Source: Streptosporangiaceae bacterium (GTDB taxonomy: Bacteria > Actinomycetota > Actinomycetes > Streptosporangiales > Streptosporangiaceae). From it: a stretch of DNA of 42,345 nt. Positions 1 through 6,455 of the stretch are shown one piece after another (the first letter of the stretch is position 1; each line of letters opens with the position of its first letter). The notes beneath the pieces were generated by a model. It made no database searches. It had not been told where the DNA came from and worked only from the letters and a program-made list of their open reading frames with translations. A program made the position numbers and the translations under genes. Where the stretch lies: positions 1 to 42,345 of the forward strand of contig JAICYD010000058.1 of the NCBI GenBank assembly GCA_025934375.1, given 5' to 3'.

Positions 1-60
1 CAGTGCCGTTCGACACAGTGCCGTTCGACACAGTGCCGTTCGACACAGTGCCGTGAGACA
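1..60 (-). repeat. 15-bp in-frame tandem repeat inside the rpoD-like gene
   Basis: Four consecutive 15-bp units (plus-strand unit cagtgccgttcgaca; the fourth has gaga in place of ttcga) start at base 1, so the array probably continues beyond the window. Read on the minus strand in the frame of the sigma-like gene, each unit encodes the pentapeptide GTVSN (GTVSH in the outer unit). The array lies just after the region-1.1-like domain, in what is usually a poorly conserved linker of actinobacterial principal sigma factors. The inner units are identical at the nucleotide level, which suggests recent expansion. Confidence 0.9.
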
Positions 61-367
61 CAGTGCTCTTCGGCGCGGCAGCCCTGCGCGCGGTCTTCGG
101 CGCAAGCAGGCTGGACTCCTCGTTGGCCAGCCGGACGCCGGCCTCGGTCAGCTCGCGAAGAATCGGCCCGGCCTCAGCGGGGGTCAGCCCCGCCTCAGCG
201 AACGCCGTCCGCAGCTCTGAAAGCGACAGGTGGCCCTGGCTGCGACCGCGCTGGATCAGGTCGTCTACACGAGATGAAGTCGCGTCCTGCCGGTCAGCAC
301 TGTTGGCAGCACCCGTATTGGTGGCTACAGTGGCCTTGGTAGGAGCGGTGTTAGCGATCCGCGGCAT
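1..367 (-). CDS. rpoD: Principal RNA polymerase sigma factor (sigma-70 region 1.1), N-terminal part, partial
   Basis: This minus-strand frame begins with ATG at 367-365, preceded by a strong ribosome binding site (GGAGGGAGG, about 5 nt upstream), and stays open for 122 codons to the window edge. After a low-complexity, Ala/Thr-rich start comes a segment at about residues 35-75 (VDDLIQRGRSQGHLSLSELR, then a helix ending LTEAGVRL). It resembles sigma-70 region 1.1, the acidic helical domain that keeps free sigma off DNA. The end of the visible part is the GTVSN repeat. Regions 1.2 to 4 would lie outside the window, so the assignment rests on region 1.1 alone. The gene would be the housekeeping sigma (HrdB/SigA). 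Alternative: another protein with a region-1.1-like helical domain. Confidence 0.65.
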   Translation of the reverse strand, partial: MPRIANTAPTKATVATNTGAANSADRQDATSSRVDDLIQRGRSQGHLSLSELRTAFAEAGLTPAEAGPILRELTEAGVRLANEESSLLAPKTARRAAAPKSTVSHGTVSNGTVSNGTVSNGT

Positions 368-527
368 GAGACACCTCCCTCCTTCAGTAACACGTGCGCG
401 GGCACTGGTCTGTTCAGTGCAGCGCCGTCCAACATGGTCGTCTTACAGTGCCAAAGAACTACGGCCCAAGAAGGCTTACAACAGGCCCGCTTCAGTTGAC
501 CGGTACTTCCCGCAGGCACTACTAAAT

Positions 528-552
528 AACGCTTGGCGCCGGAGATTGTTCC
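528..552 (-). promoter_or_regulatory. Candidate ECF-type promoter of the rpoD-like gene
   Basis: On the minus strand, GGAAC (552-548) is followed after 17 nt by GTT (530-528). This resembles the GGAA(T/C)-N16-18-GTT architecture used by actinobacterial ECF sigma factors. It lies at the very 3' end of menE and predicts a leader of about 150 nt before the ATG at 367. In Streptomyces the hrdB gene is known to depend on an ECF sigma factor (ShbA); applying that here is inference. No other strong promoter was seen in the 187-bp gap. Confidence 0.35.
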
Positions 553-554
553 CG

Positions 555-1817
555 TCAGCGTAACGTTCGCGCTGATTTAGGTCCGCACCGGGGGCCTGTC
601 CACCGGTCATGGCCCGCAAGGAGCGCTAGGTCGGGCTTGCCGTTGGGTAGCGCCGGAAGGGCGTCAACGAGCACGACCTCGCTGGGACAAGCGTAACGCG
701 GCAGCGCCGACAGTACATGCGTACGTAGCAATTCCAGGGTGGGCGGTTCTATTCCATCCGCCGGGACGACCACCGCGACCACCCGCTCGCCCCACTCCGG
801 GTCGGCCCGGCCGACCACCACGACCTCCCGGACCGCGGGGCACGACGACAAGGCGGCGGCTACCTCGCCGGGGATGACCTTGTGCCCGCCGGTGTTGATC
901 ACGTCATCGGCCCGGCCGCGCACCGTCACGACCCCGCGGTCGTCGACCGCGCCCAGGTCGGAGGTGACGAACTCCCCCTCCACCAGGACGGCGACCGTCA
1001 GGCCGGGCTGCCCGTGATAGCGGTTCATCAGCACCGGCCCGGCGATCCGCAGTCGCCCGTCATCGCCGGAGCGCACGGAAACCCCGTCCAGCGGCCTCCC
1101 GTCGTACACGCACCCGCCACAGGTCTCCGACATGCCGTAGGTGGTAATCACCCGCGCCCCGGCCGCGCGTGCCTCATCGAGCACCGCCGCGCCCGCCGCC
1201 GCCCCGCCGACCAGGACCGAGGCGTACCGCGCGAGAGCCTGCCGCCCGGCGGCGGATCCCATCAGCCGCACCAGTTGCGTCGGCACGAGCGACACGCGCG
1301 TGGCCCCGGCGTCCGCGGCGCGGGCCAGCGCGTCCGCGTCCGCCGTCGCGGCCACCGCTGGCGGGGCCCCGCCCGCCAGTGACCGCACGAGCACCTGCAG
1401 CCCGGCGACGTGCGTCACCGGCAGGCAGGCCAGCCACCGCTCTCCGTCGCGGGCGCCGACGCGCGCCAGCGACGCCCGCGCCGAGGCCAGCAGCGCCGCC
1501 GCGCTCAGCTCCACGCCCTTCGGCGCCCCGGTGCTCCCCGATGTGGCGATGATCACCGCGGTGTCGCAGTCAACCCCATGACCCTTTTCGCCGGAACGCG
1601 CGGTTCGCGCCGGCCCGTCGTCCACCACCTCGCCGGGGGCGAAGGCGTCGAGGATCGCGGCGATCCGGGCGGCCGGCAGGGCCGCGTCAACGGGCAGTAT
1701 CGCCGGCCCGGAGCCTGCCAGCGCCGCCTCGAGGGGAGCGAGGAGGCGGGCGGCGTCACCCGGCCCGCTGAGCATGATTGCCTGGAGGGGCCGCCTGCTA
1801 CCGGGTCGCGTGGTCAC
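555..1817 (-). CDS. menE: o-Succinylbenzoate-CoA ligase (MenE), AMP-forming
   Basis: This is an ANL-superfamily adenylating enzyme of about 420 residues. It would activate o-succinylbenzoate to its CoA thioester in the classical menaquinone pathway, in the cytoplasm. The P-loop motif (ATSGSTGAPKGVE) lies near residue 95, followed by the A5 motif TYGMSETCGG, the A7/A8 region (TSDLGAVDDRGVVTVRGRADD, then INTGGHKV) and the C-terminal catalytic lysine region (LPNGKPD). It is short for an acyl-CoA ligase, as actinobacterial MenE proteins are. I chose GTG at 1817 because the residues from there match the usual MenE N-terminus; ATG at 1775 is an alternative. Neither has a good ribosome binding site. 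The gene diverges from menC with only 39 bp between starts, and menC-menD next door support the assignment. Confidence 0.85.
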   Translation of the reverse strand: MTTRPGSRRPLQAIMLSGPGDAARLLAPLEAALAGSGPAILPVDAALPAARIAAILDAFAPGEVVDDGPARTARSGEKGHGVDCDTAVIIATSGSTGAPKGVELSAAALLASARASLARVGARDGERWLACLPVTHVAGLQVLVRSLAGGAPPAVAATADADALARAADAGATRVSLVPTQLVRLMGSAAGRQALARYASVLVGGAAAGAAVLDEARAAGARVITTYGMSETCGGCVYDGRPLDGVSVRSGDDGRLRIAGPVLMNRYHGQPGLTVAVLVEGEFVTSDLGAVDDRGVVTVRGRADDVINTGGHKVIPGEVAAALSSCPAVREVVVVGRADPEWGERVVAVVVPADGIEPPTLELLRTHVLSALPRYACPSEVVLVDALPALPNGKPDLALLAGHDRWTGPRCGPKSARTLR

Positions 1818-1856
1818 GGTGATTAACCTTAGATGCCGTACCTGAAGGAGGTAGGA

Positions 1857-2888
1857 GTGTCCCGCCTGCATGACGTCAGCGAGCTGCTCGGCACGCTCCG
1901 GGCGTTCGCGATCCCGATGCGCACGCGGTTCCGGGGGATCACCGTCCGGGAGGGCGCGCTCATCGAAGGCCCGGCGGGCTGGGGCGAGTTCTCCCCGTTC
2001 GCTGAGTACGGCCCCCGGGAGTCGGCCCGCTGGCTGGCCAGCGCGATCGAGGCGGCGACGGCGGGCTGGCCCGCCCCGGTCCGCGACCGGGTCCCGGTCA
2101 ACGTGACGGTTCCCGCCGTCGGGCCGCAGCAGGCGCACGCGATCGTCTCGGCTTCCGGCTGCCGGACCGCCAAGGTGAAGGTCGCGGAGAAGGGCCAGTC
2201 CGAGGCGGATGACATCGAGCGCGTAACGGCGGTCCGCGACGCGCTCGGGCCGGCCGGGGCGATCCGGGTGGACGCCAACGGCGGCTGGGACGTGGAGACG
2301 GCCGCGCGAGTGCTGGGGGTGCTGTCGCGGTTCGGCCTGGAGTACGCCGAGCAGCCGTGCGCCACCCTGGACGAGCTGGCTGAGCTACGGAAAACTCTGC
2401 TCCACGGGCCGGCCGACATCCCGATCGCGGCCGATGAGTCCATCCGCAAGGCCGAAGACCCGCTGGCCGTGAAGGCCGCCGAGGCCGCCGACATCGTGGT
2501 GATCAAGGTGGCTCCGCTGGGTGGGGTCCGCAACGCGCTGCGGGTCGCGCAGGCCTGCGGCCTGCCCGCGGTCGTCTCCAGCGCCGTCGACACGTCGGTC
2601 GGCCTGGCCGCCTGGGTGGCGCTGGCGGCCGCGTTGCCGGAGCTGCCGTACGCCTGCGGGCTGGCGACGATGGCGCTGCTGTCCGGCGACGTCACCGCCG
2701 TGCCGCTGACCGAGGCGGCGGGAGAGCTCGGCGTCCGGCGGCCCGGAGTGGACCTGGCCGAGCTGGCTAAGTGGGAGATCGACCCCGAGGGCTGGCGGCG
2801 GCGTGCCCGGGCGGCGGCGGAGCACCTGCCCGCCTTGTTTGGCGGCACCGCGGGCGGCGCTGTTGGCGGCCTCGCGAGCCGCACGTGA
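1857..2888 (+). CDS. menC: o-Succinylbenzoate synthase (MenC)
   Basis: This enolase-superfamily enzyme of 343 residues dehydrates SHCHC to o-succinylbenzoate in menaquinone synthesis. Numbered from the GTG start, the expected active-site residues are visible: the KxK pair K106 and K108, metal ligands D139 (RVDANGGW), E165 (AEQPC) and D193 (ADES), and the second catalytic lysine K217 (VIKVAPLGG). Their spacing agrees with the family. An ATG exists at 1833, but the Shine-Dalgarno sequence AAGGAGGT (1845-1852) sits just ahead of the in-frame GTG at 1857, which is therefore preferred. The stop codon overlaps the menD start (GTGA), implying translational coupling. The extreme 3' end carries one arm of a 33-bp inverted repeat shared with menD, so the last 20 or so residues are low complexity. 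Confidence 0.93.
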   Translation: MSRLHDVSELLGTLRAFAIPMRTRFRGITVREGALIEGPAGWGEFSPFAEYGPRESARWLASAIEAATAGWPAPVRDRVPVNVTVPAVGPQQAHAIVSASGCRTAKVKVAEKGQSEADDIERVTAVRDALGPAGAIRVDANGGWDVETAARVLGVLSRFGLEYAEQPCATLDELAELRKTLLHGPADIPIAADESIRKAEDPLAVKAAEAADIVVIKVAPLGGVRNALRVAQACGLPAVVSSAVDTSVGLAAWVALAAALPELPYACGLATMALLSGDVTAVPLTEAAGELGVRRPGVDLAELAKWEIDPEGWRRRARAAAEHLPALFGGTAGGAVGGLASRT

Positions 2889-3546
2889 ACCCGTCCACCG
2901 CGTTCGCGACCGTGTTCGCCGACGAGCTGGCCCGGTGCGGGGTCCGCGAGGTCGTCTTGGCGCCCGGATCGCGCTCCACGCCGATGGCGATGGCGTTCCA
3001 CGCGCTGGACGTGGCCGGGCGCCTGCGGCTGCACGTGCGGATCGACGAGCGCTCCGTCGCGTTCACCGCGCTCGGCCTGGCCAAGGCGGGCAGTACCGGG
3101 CCGGGCGTGGCCGGGCCCGGCGGCCGCGCTCCCGTCGCCATCGTGTGCACGTCCGGCACGGCGGCGGCGAACTTCCACCCGGCGATCATCGAGGCGTCCG
3201 AATCCGGCGTCCCGCTGCTCGTGCTCACCGCCGACCGGCCGCCGGAGCTGCGCGGCGCCGGCGCCAACCAGACGATCGACCAGGTCAAGCTGTACGGCGA
3301 CGCCGTCCGCTGGTACGCCGACCCCGGTGTTCCCGATCGCCGGGCGGGCGCGGCCGCCGCCTGGCGGTCCCTGGCCTGCCAGGCGTACGCGCTGGCGTCC
3401 GGCGTCACCGGCACCTTCCCCGGCCCCGTTCACGTGAACCTGCCCTTCCGCGAGCCCCTTGTTCCCGATGGCCCAGTTCCCGACGGCCCAGTGTCCTATG
3501 GCCCGCTCGCGGTGCCGCCCGCAGTGCCACCAAACAAGGCGGGCAG
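2826..3546. repeat. 33-bp inverted repeat pair shared by the menC end and menD linker
   Basis: Bases 2826-2858 near the end of menC and bases 3514-3546 in the menD linker are reverse complements of each other at 31 of 33 positions. The shared core includes GCCCGCCTTGTTTGG. The arms lie about 650 bp apart in two unrelated coding sequences and in opposite orientation, so protein homology does not explain them. They look like two copies of a small dispersed element inserted within tolerated coding regions. Confidence 0.85.
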
Positions 3547-4714
3547 CGCCGCCGCGGCGGATCCGGCGGACTGGCCCGAGTCCCTGGCCGGCCGGCCCGG
3601 GGGGGAGGCGTGGACGCGATACCAGGCGGCACCTTCCGTTGCGGGCGACCCGCCGTTGGCCTTGCCCTGGACCGAGCGGGGGGTCGTCGTCTGCGGCGAT
3701 GGCGACTATGACCCGGGACCGATGGTGGCGATCGCCGAGCAGGCCGGCTGGCCGGTGCTGGCTGAGCCGTCCTCCAACGCCCGCCGGGGCCCCAGCGCGC
3801 TGATCGCCTACCAGTACTTGCTGGCCAGCCCGGAATTCGTGGCGGCGCACCGTCCCGACATGATCATCTCGGCCGGGCGGCCGGGCCTGTCCCGGCCGCA
3901 GTCGGCGCTGCTGCGTGCCTCCGGTGCCCGGCACGTCGTCATCGCCCAGGGCCCGGGCCGCTGGGCCGACCAGGCCCGCGTGGCGACCGACGTCGCGGCC
4001 TCGGTCCGGCTCGCCGGCGCGTCCCCGGCGGCGGCCGGCTGGCTGGCCGCGTGGCGGCGCGCGGACGCGGCCGCGCGCGCCGCGGCGGACGCGGTCCTCG
4101 ACGACGACGGGTCGCTGAGCGAGCCCCGGCTGGCGCGGGACTTCCTCCTCGCGCTCCCGGAGGGAGCGCTGGCCTGGATCGGCTCCAGCATGCCGATCCG
4201 GGACGTTGACGCCACCATGCGGCCCCGCGCCGACATCCGGGTGCTGGCCAGCCGGGGGGCCAGCGGCATCGACGGGACCACGTCCACGGCCATCGGCGCG
4301 GCGCTGGCCCATCAGTCCGGCGGCGGTGGCCCGGCGTTCGCGCTCATCGGCGACCTGGCGGTCGTCCATGACGCGCCGGGCCTGGCCATCGGCCCGGGGG
4401 AGCCGCGCCCGGACCTGTGCCTGATCGTGGTGAACAACGACGGGGGCGCGATCTTCTCGACCCTGGAGCAGGCCCGCTTCGCGGGCCCGTTCGAGCGCGT
4501 CTTCGGCACCCCGCACGGGACGAGCGTGGCCCAGCTGGCGGAGGCGTTCGGCGTTGCCTACGCGCGCGCGCAGACCCCCGAGGACGTGGCCAAGGCGGTG
4601 GCCGAGACCGAGCCCGGCAGCGGGTTGCGCCTCGTGGAGGTCCGCACCGACCGCGCCGCGCAAACCGAGTTGCGTGCCCGCGTCCGCGCGGCGGCGATCG
4701 CGACGCTGGGCTGA
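2885..4714 (+). CDS. menD: SEPHCHC synthase (MenD), thiamine-diphosphate dependent
   Basis: This 609-residue ThDP enzyme condenses isochorismate with 2-oxoglutarate, the committed step of menaquinone synthesis. The N-terminal Pyr domain is clear (VLAPGSRSTPMAMAF, then RIDERSVAFTALGLAKAG and TADRPPELRGAGANQ). The C-terminal PP domain carries the cofactor motif GDLAVVHD (G489-D490) followed 27 residues later by N517-N518 (VVNNDGGAIFS), as expected for the GDG-NN motif. The GTG start at 2885 overlaps the menC stop by 4 bp. Between the first and middle domains, at about residues 190-225, there is a low-complexity stretch built of three 15-bp repeats and one arm of a 33-bp inverted repeat. This stretch is not part of the conserved MenD fold. 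Confidence 0.95.
   Translation: MNPSTAFATVFADELARCGVREVVLAPGSRSTPMAMAFHALDVAGRLRLHVRIDERSVAFTALGLAKAGSTGPGVAGPGGRAPVAIVCTSGTAAANFHPAIIEASESGVPLLVLTADRPPELRGAGANQTIDQVKLYGDAVRWYADPGVPDRRAGAAAAWRSLACQAYALASGVTGTFPGPVHVNLPFREPLVPDGPVPDGPVSYGPLAVPPAVPPNKAGSAAAADPADWPESLAGRPGGEAWTRYQAAPSVAGDPPLALPWTERGVVVCGDGDYDPGPMVAIAEQAGWPVLAEPSSNARRGPSALIAYQYLLASPEFVAAHRPDMIISAGRPGLSRPQSALLRASGARHVVIAQGPGRWADQARVATDVAASVRLAGASPAAAGWLAAWRRADAAARAAADAVLDDDGSLSEPRLARDFLLALPEGALAWIGSSMPIRDVDATMRPRADIRVLASRGASGIDGTTSTAIGAALAHQSGGGGPAFALIGDLAVVHDAPGLAIGPGEPRPDLCLIVVNNDGGAIFSTLEQARFAGPFERVFGTPHGTSVAQLAEAFGVAYARAQTPEDVAKAVAETEPGSGLRLVEVRTDRAAQTELRARVRAAAIATLG
3461..3505 (+). repeat. 15-bp in-frame tandem repeat in menD
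   Basis: Three 15-bp units (gttcccgatggccca, the same with one change, and a more diverged third) encode VPDGP, VPDGP and VSYGP. The tract is in frame and lies between conserved domains of MenD, directly upstream of the inverted-repeat arm at 3514. Confidence 0.85.
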
Positions 4715-4725
4715 CCGGGCACGGT

Positions 4726-4776
4726 GTTACCGGGGGTACGGCGTTACCGGGGGTACGGCGTCGCCGGGAGTTCGGC
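4726..4776 (+). repeat. 17-bp tandem repeat between menD and the methyltransferase gene
   Basis: Two identical 17-bp units (gttaccgggggtacggc) and a third diverged unit follow each other 11 bp after the menD stop. The unit length is not a multiple of three, in keeping with its non-coding position. Each unit contains the small palindrome GTACCC/GGGTAC-like core. No function is evident. Confidence 0.85.
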
Positions 4777-4879
4777 GTTGCCATTCTCGTCTTGCGGGCC
4801 ATTCTCGCCCTGTGGATGAGTGCGGAACCTCCCGGGAAAACGGTTCGCGTTGCGGGCGCACGGCTGTGACAGTGGCGGG

Positions 4880-5698
4880 GTGCGCGTTGACTACTTTGGC
4901 GAGGGCGTCGCCGCCCGGTATGACGAAGATGACCCCGGAATGTTCGCGCCGGAGGTGATCACGCCGGCCGTCGACTTCCTCGCGGCGCTGGCCACCGAGG
5001 GGGCGGCCGGCTCCGGCACTGCCTCAGAAACCCCCGGTACCGCAGAAATCTTCAGTGCCGCAGAAATCTCCAGTGCCGCAGAAGCCCCCAGTGCGCTGGA
5101 GCTCGGCATCGGCACCGGCCGGATAGCGCTCCCACTGAGCGAGCGGGGCGTGCTCGTGCACGGAATCGACCTGTCGGCGGCGATGGTGGCGCGGCTGCGC
5201 GCCAAGCCGGGCGCCGACCGGGTCACCGCGATCCTCGGGGACTTCGCGACCGCCACGGCGGGCCGCGCGTTCCGGCTCGTGTACCTGGTCTATAACACCA
5301 TCAACAACTTGACCTCCCAGGATGACCAGGTGGAGTGCTTCCGAAACGCGGCCGCGCACCTAGAGCCGGGCGGTCACTTCGTCATCGAGGTCGGGGTCCC
5401 GGACCTGCGGCGGCTGCCGCCCGGGCAGGCGGTCGTGCCGTTCACCGTCCACCCCGGCCGCCTCGGGTTCGATGAGTACGACCTGGTGAGCCAGGGCATG
5501 GTCTCCCACCACTACTGGGAGAAGGACGGGCAATGGCGGAACTTGTCGGTTCCGTTTCGCTATGTGTGGCCGGCTGAGCTTGACCTGATGGCCCGGCTCG
5601 CTGGAATGCGCCTGCGGGAGCGCTGGGCCGACTGGGACCGTGCCCCCTTCACCGTCGACAGCGGCAAGCATGTCTCCGTCTGGCGCAAGCCCGCCTAG
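4880..5698 (+). CDS. Class I SAM-dependent methyltransferase
   Basis: A 272-residue protein with a Rossmann-type methyltransferase fold. The SAM-binding motif I is LELGIGTGRIALPL, the acidic end of strand 2 is HGIDLSAAMV, and motif IV is VYLVYNTINNLTSQ. The substrate cannot be told from the sequence. I prefer GTG at 4880 (VRVDYFGEGVAARYDEDDPGMF) because homologues typically begin close to a DYF...ARYD segment; an ATG at 4820 would add 20 residues of tandem-repeat-flanking, non-conserved sequence. Residues 47-70 are encoded by an 18-bp tandem repeat inserted just before motif I. The gene is convergent with the marR-type gene, and their stop codons share the tetramer ctag. Confidence 0.8.
   Translation: MRVDYFGEGVAARYDEDDPGMFAPEVITPAVDFLAALATEGAAGSGTASETPGTAEIFSAAEISSAAEAPSALELGIGTGRIALPLSERGVLVHGIDLSAAMVARLRAKPGADRVTAILGDFATATAGRAFRLVYLVYNTINNLTSQDDQVECFRNAAAHLEPGGHFVIEVGVPDLRRLPPGQAVVPFTVHPGRLGFDEYDLVSQGMVSHHYWEKDGQWRNLSVPFRYVWPAELDLMARLAGMRLRERWADWDRAPFTVDSGKHVSVWRKPA
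5018..5089 (+). repeat. 18-bp in-frame tandem repeat in the methyltransferase gene
   Basis: Four 18-bp units (consensus agtgccgcagaaatctcc) encode repeats of the type SAAEIS. The array is in frame and lies immediately before the SAM-binding glycine loop, where homologues have a short variable linker. The outer units are more diverged than the inner two. Confidence 0.85.
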
Positions 5699-6189
5699 GC
5701 GTCGCCAGCGGTGGTGCGCAGCAGGCGCAGGGTGACGGTGACCTCGGCGGCCTGCTCGCGGGTAAGGCCGGCCAGGCCGAAGTCGGCCTGATTGAGGGCG
5801 TCGGTCGCCTCCGCCACGACGGCGCGGCCGTCGTCGGTGATCGTCGCCAAGACGACACGCCGGTCATCGGGGGACAGGCGGCGCTCGACCAGGCCGCGCG
5901 ACTCCAGCTTTCGTATGGCGTTGGTCACAGACGCGGGGTGGACCATCAGCCGCTCGCCCATCTTGCCCATCGGCAGCGAGCCGTGCCGGGTGAACGCCAG
6001 CAGGCGCAGTGCCTCGAAGGCGGCGAACGTCAGGCTGTGGGGCTTGAGAACGTCTTCGACCCGGGCCAGCAGCAACTGCTGGACGCGCATGACCGACGTG
6101 ATGGCCGTCATGTGATCGGCATGCTCAGGCCAGCGGGCGGACCATTGCCGGTGCGCCTCGGTGATCGGGTCGAACTCCACCACAGCCAA
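5695..6189 (-). CDS. MarR-family transcriptional regulator
   Basis: A 164-residue winged-helix protein. The recognition segment (MGERLMVHPASVTNAIRKLESRGLVERRLSPDDRRVVLATITDDGR) has the classic MarR layout, with the DxR wing motif, flanked by helices that would form the dimer interface. It diverges from icmF across a gap of 266 bp and probably represses itself and icmF in response to an acyl-CoA or related ligand; that is inference from position. The start is uncertain: TTG at 6189, or GTG at 6183 or 6180, with no clear ribosome binding site. A good promoter for this gene lies at 6255-6283 (see separate entry). Confidence 0.88.
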   Translation of the reverse strand: MAVVEFDPITEAHRQWSARWPEHADHMTAITSVMRVQQLLLARVEDVLKPHSLTFAAFEALRLLAFTRHGSLPMGKMGERLMVHPASVTNAIRKLESRGLVERRLSPDDRRVVLATITDDGRAVVAEATDALNQADFGLAGLTREQAAEVTVTLRLLRTTAGDA

Positions 6190-6237
6190 ACGTTACGCCC
6201 CGGCCCGCGGCTTGACGAGCTCGGTCCAGGTCCTTTA

Positions 6238-6290
6238 ACGTCCAAGTATCTATAATTTTAATGTCCAAATATTGAGTGTCCAAGAATCTC
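6238..6290 (-). promoter_or_regulatory. AT-rich control region with GTCCAA repeats and the marR promoter
   Basis: This is a conspicuously AT-rich patch in a GC-rich gap. The hexamer GTCCAA occurs three times (6240, 6263 and 6278). The first and third copies extend to GTCCAAgtATCT and GTCCAAgaATCT, which match at 11 of 12 positions. On the minus strand the third copy doubles as a -35 (TTGGAC, 6283-6278), followed after exactly 17 bp by a -10 (TAAAAT, 6260-6255). That promoter reads toward the marR-type gene, so the repeats are well placed as an autoregulatory operator. A plus-strand TATAAT at 6251 could serve icmF, but no matching -35 was seen. Confidence 0.5.
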
Positions 6291-6455
6291 GGGCGGGGGC
6301 GCGAGCCGTCCGGGGCGCCGAGCCGCTGGCTGGGCGGGCCTCCAGCGGCGGCGGTGCTCGTCGCGGTGCGGTGCTCACTGCGGGGTGTCGCGGGAGTGCG
6401 CTAGCGAAGGCCCGGGAACGAAGTGACCGGGGGAGTGACTCCGGGGGAGGTTGTC

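Noticed and set aside
1..60. CRISPR or attachment-site repeats
   Set aside because: The 15-bp units are contiguous, without spacers, and lie in frame in a coding sequence.
1818..2138. Upstream extension of menE
   Set aside because: The extra residues are antisense to menC and non-conserved. MenE homologues begin near the GTG at 1817.
1829..4663. Long minus-strand open frame opposite menC-menD
   Set aside because: Composition is Arg/Gly/Ala/His-rich with no domain, and it is antisense to two clearly conserved enzymes. It is a GC-bias artefact.
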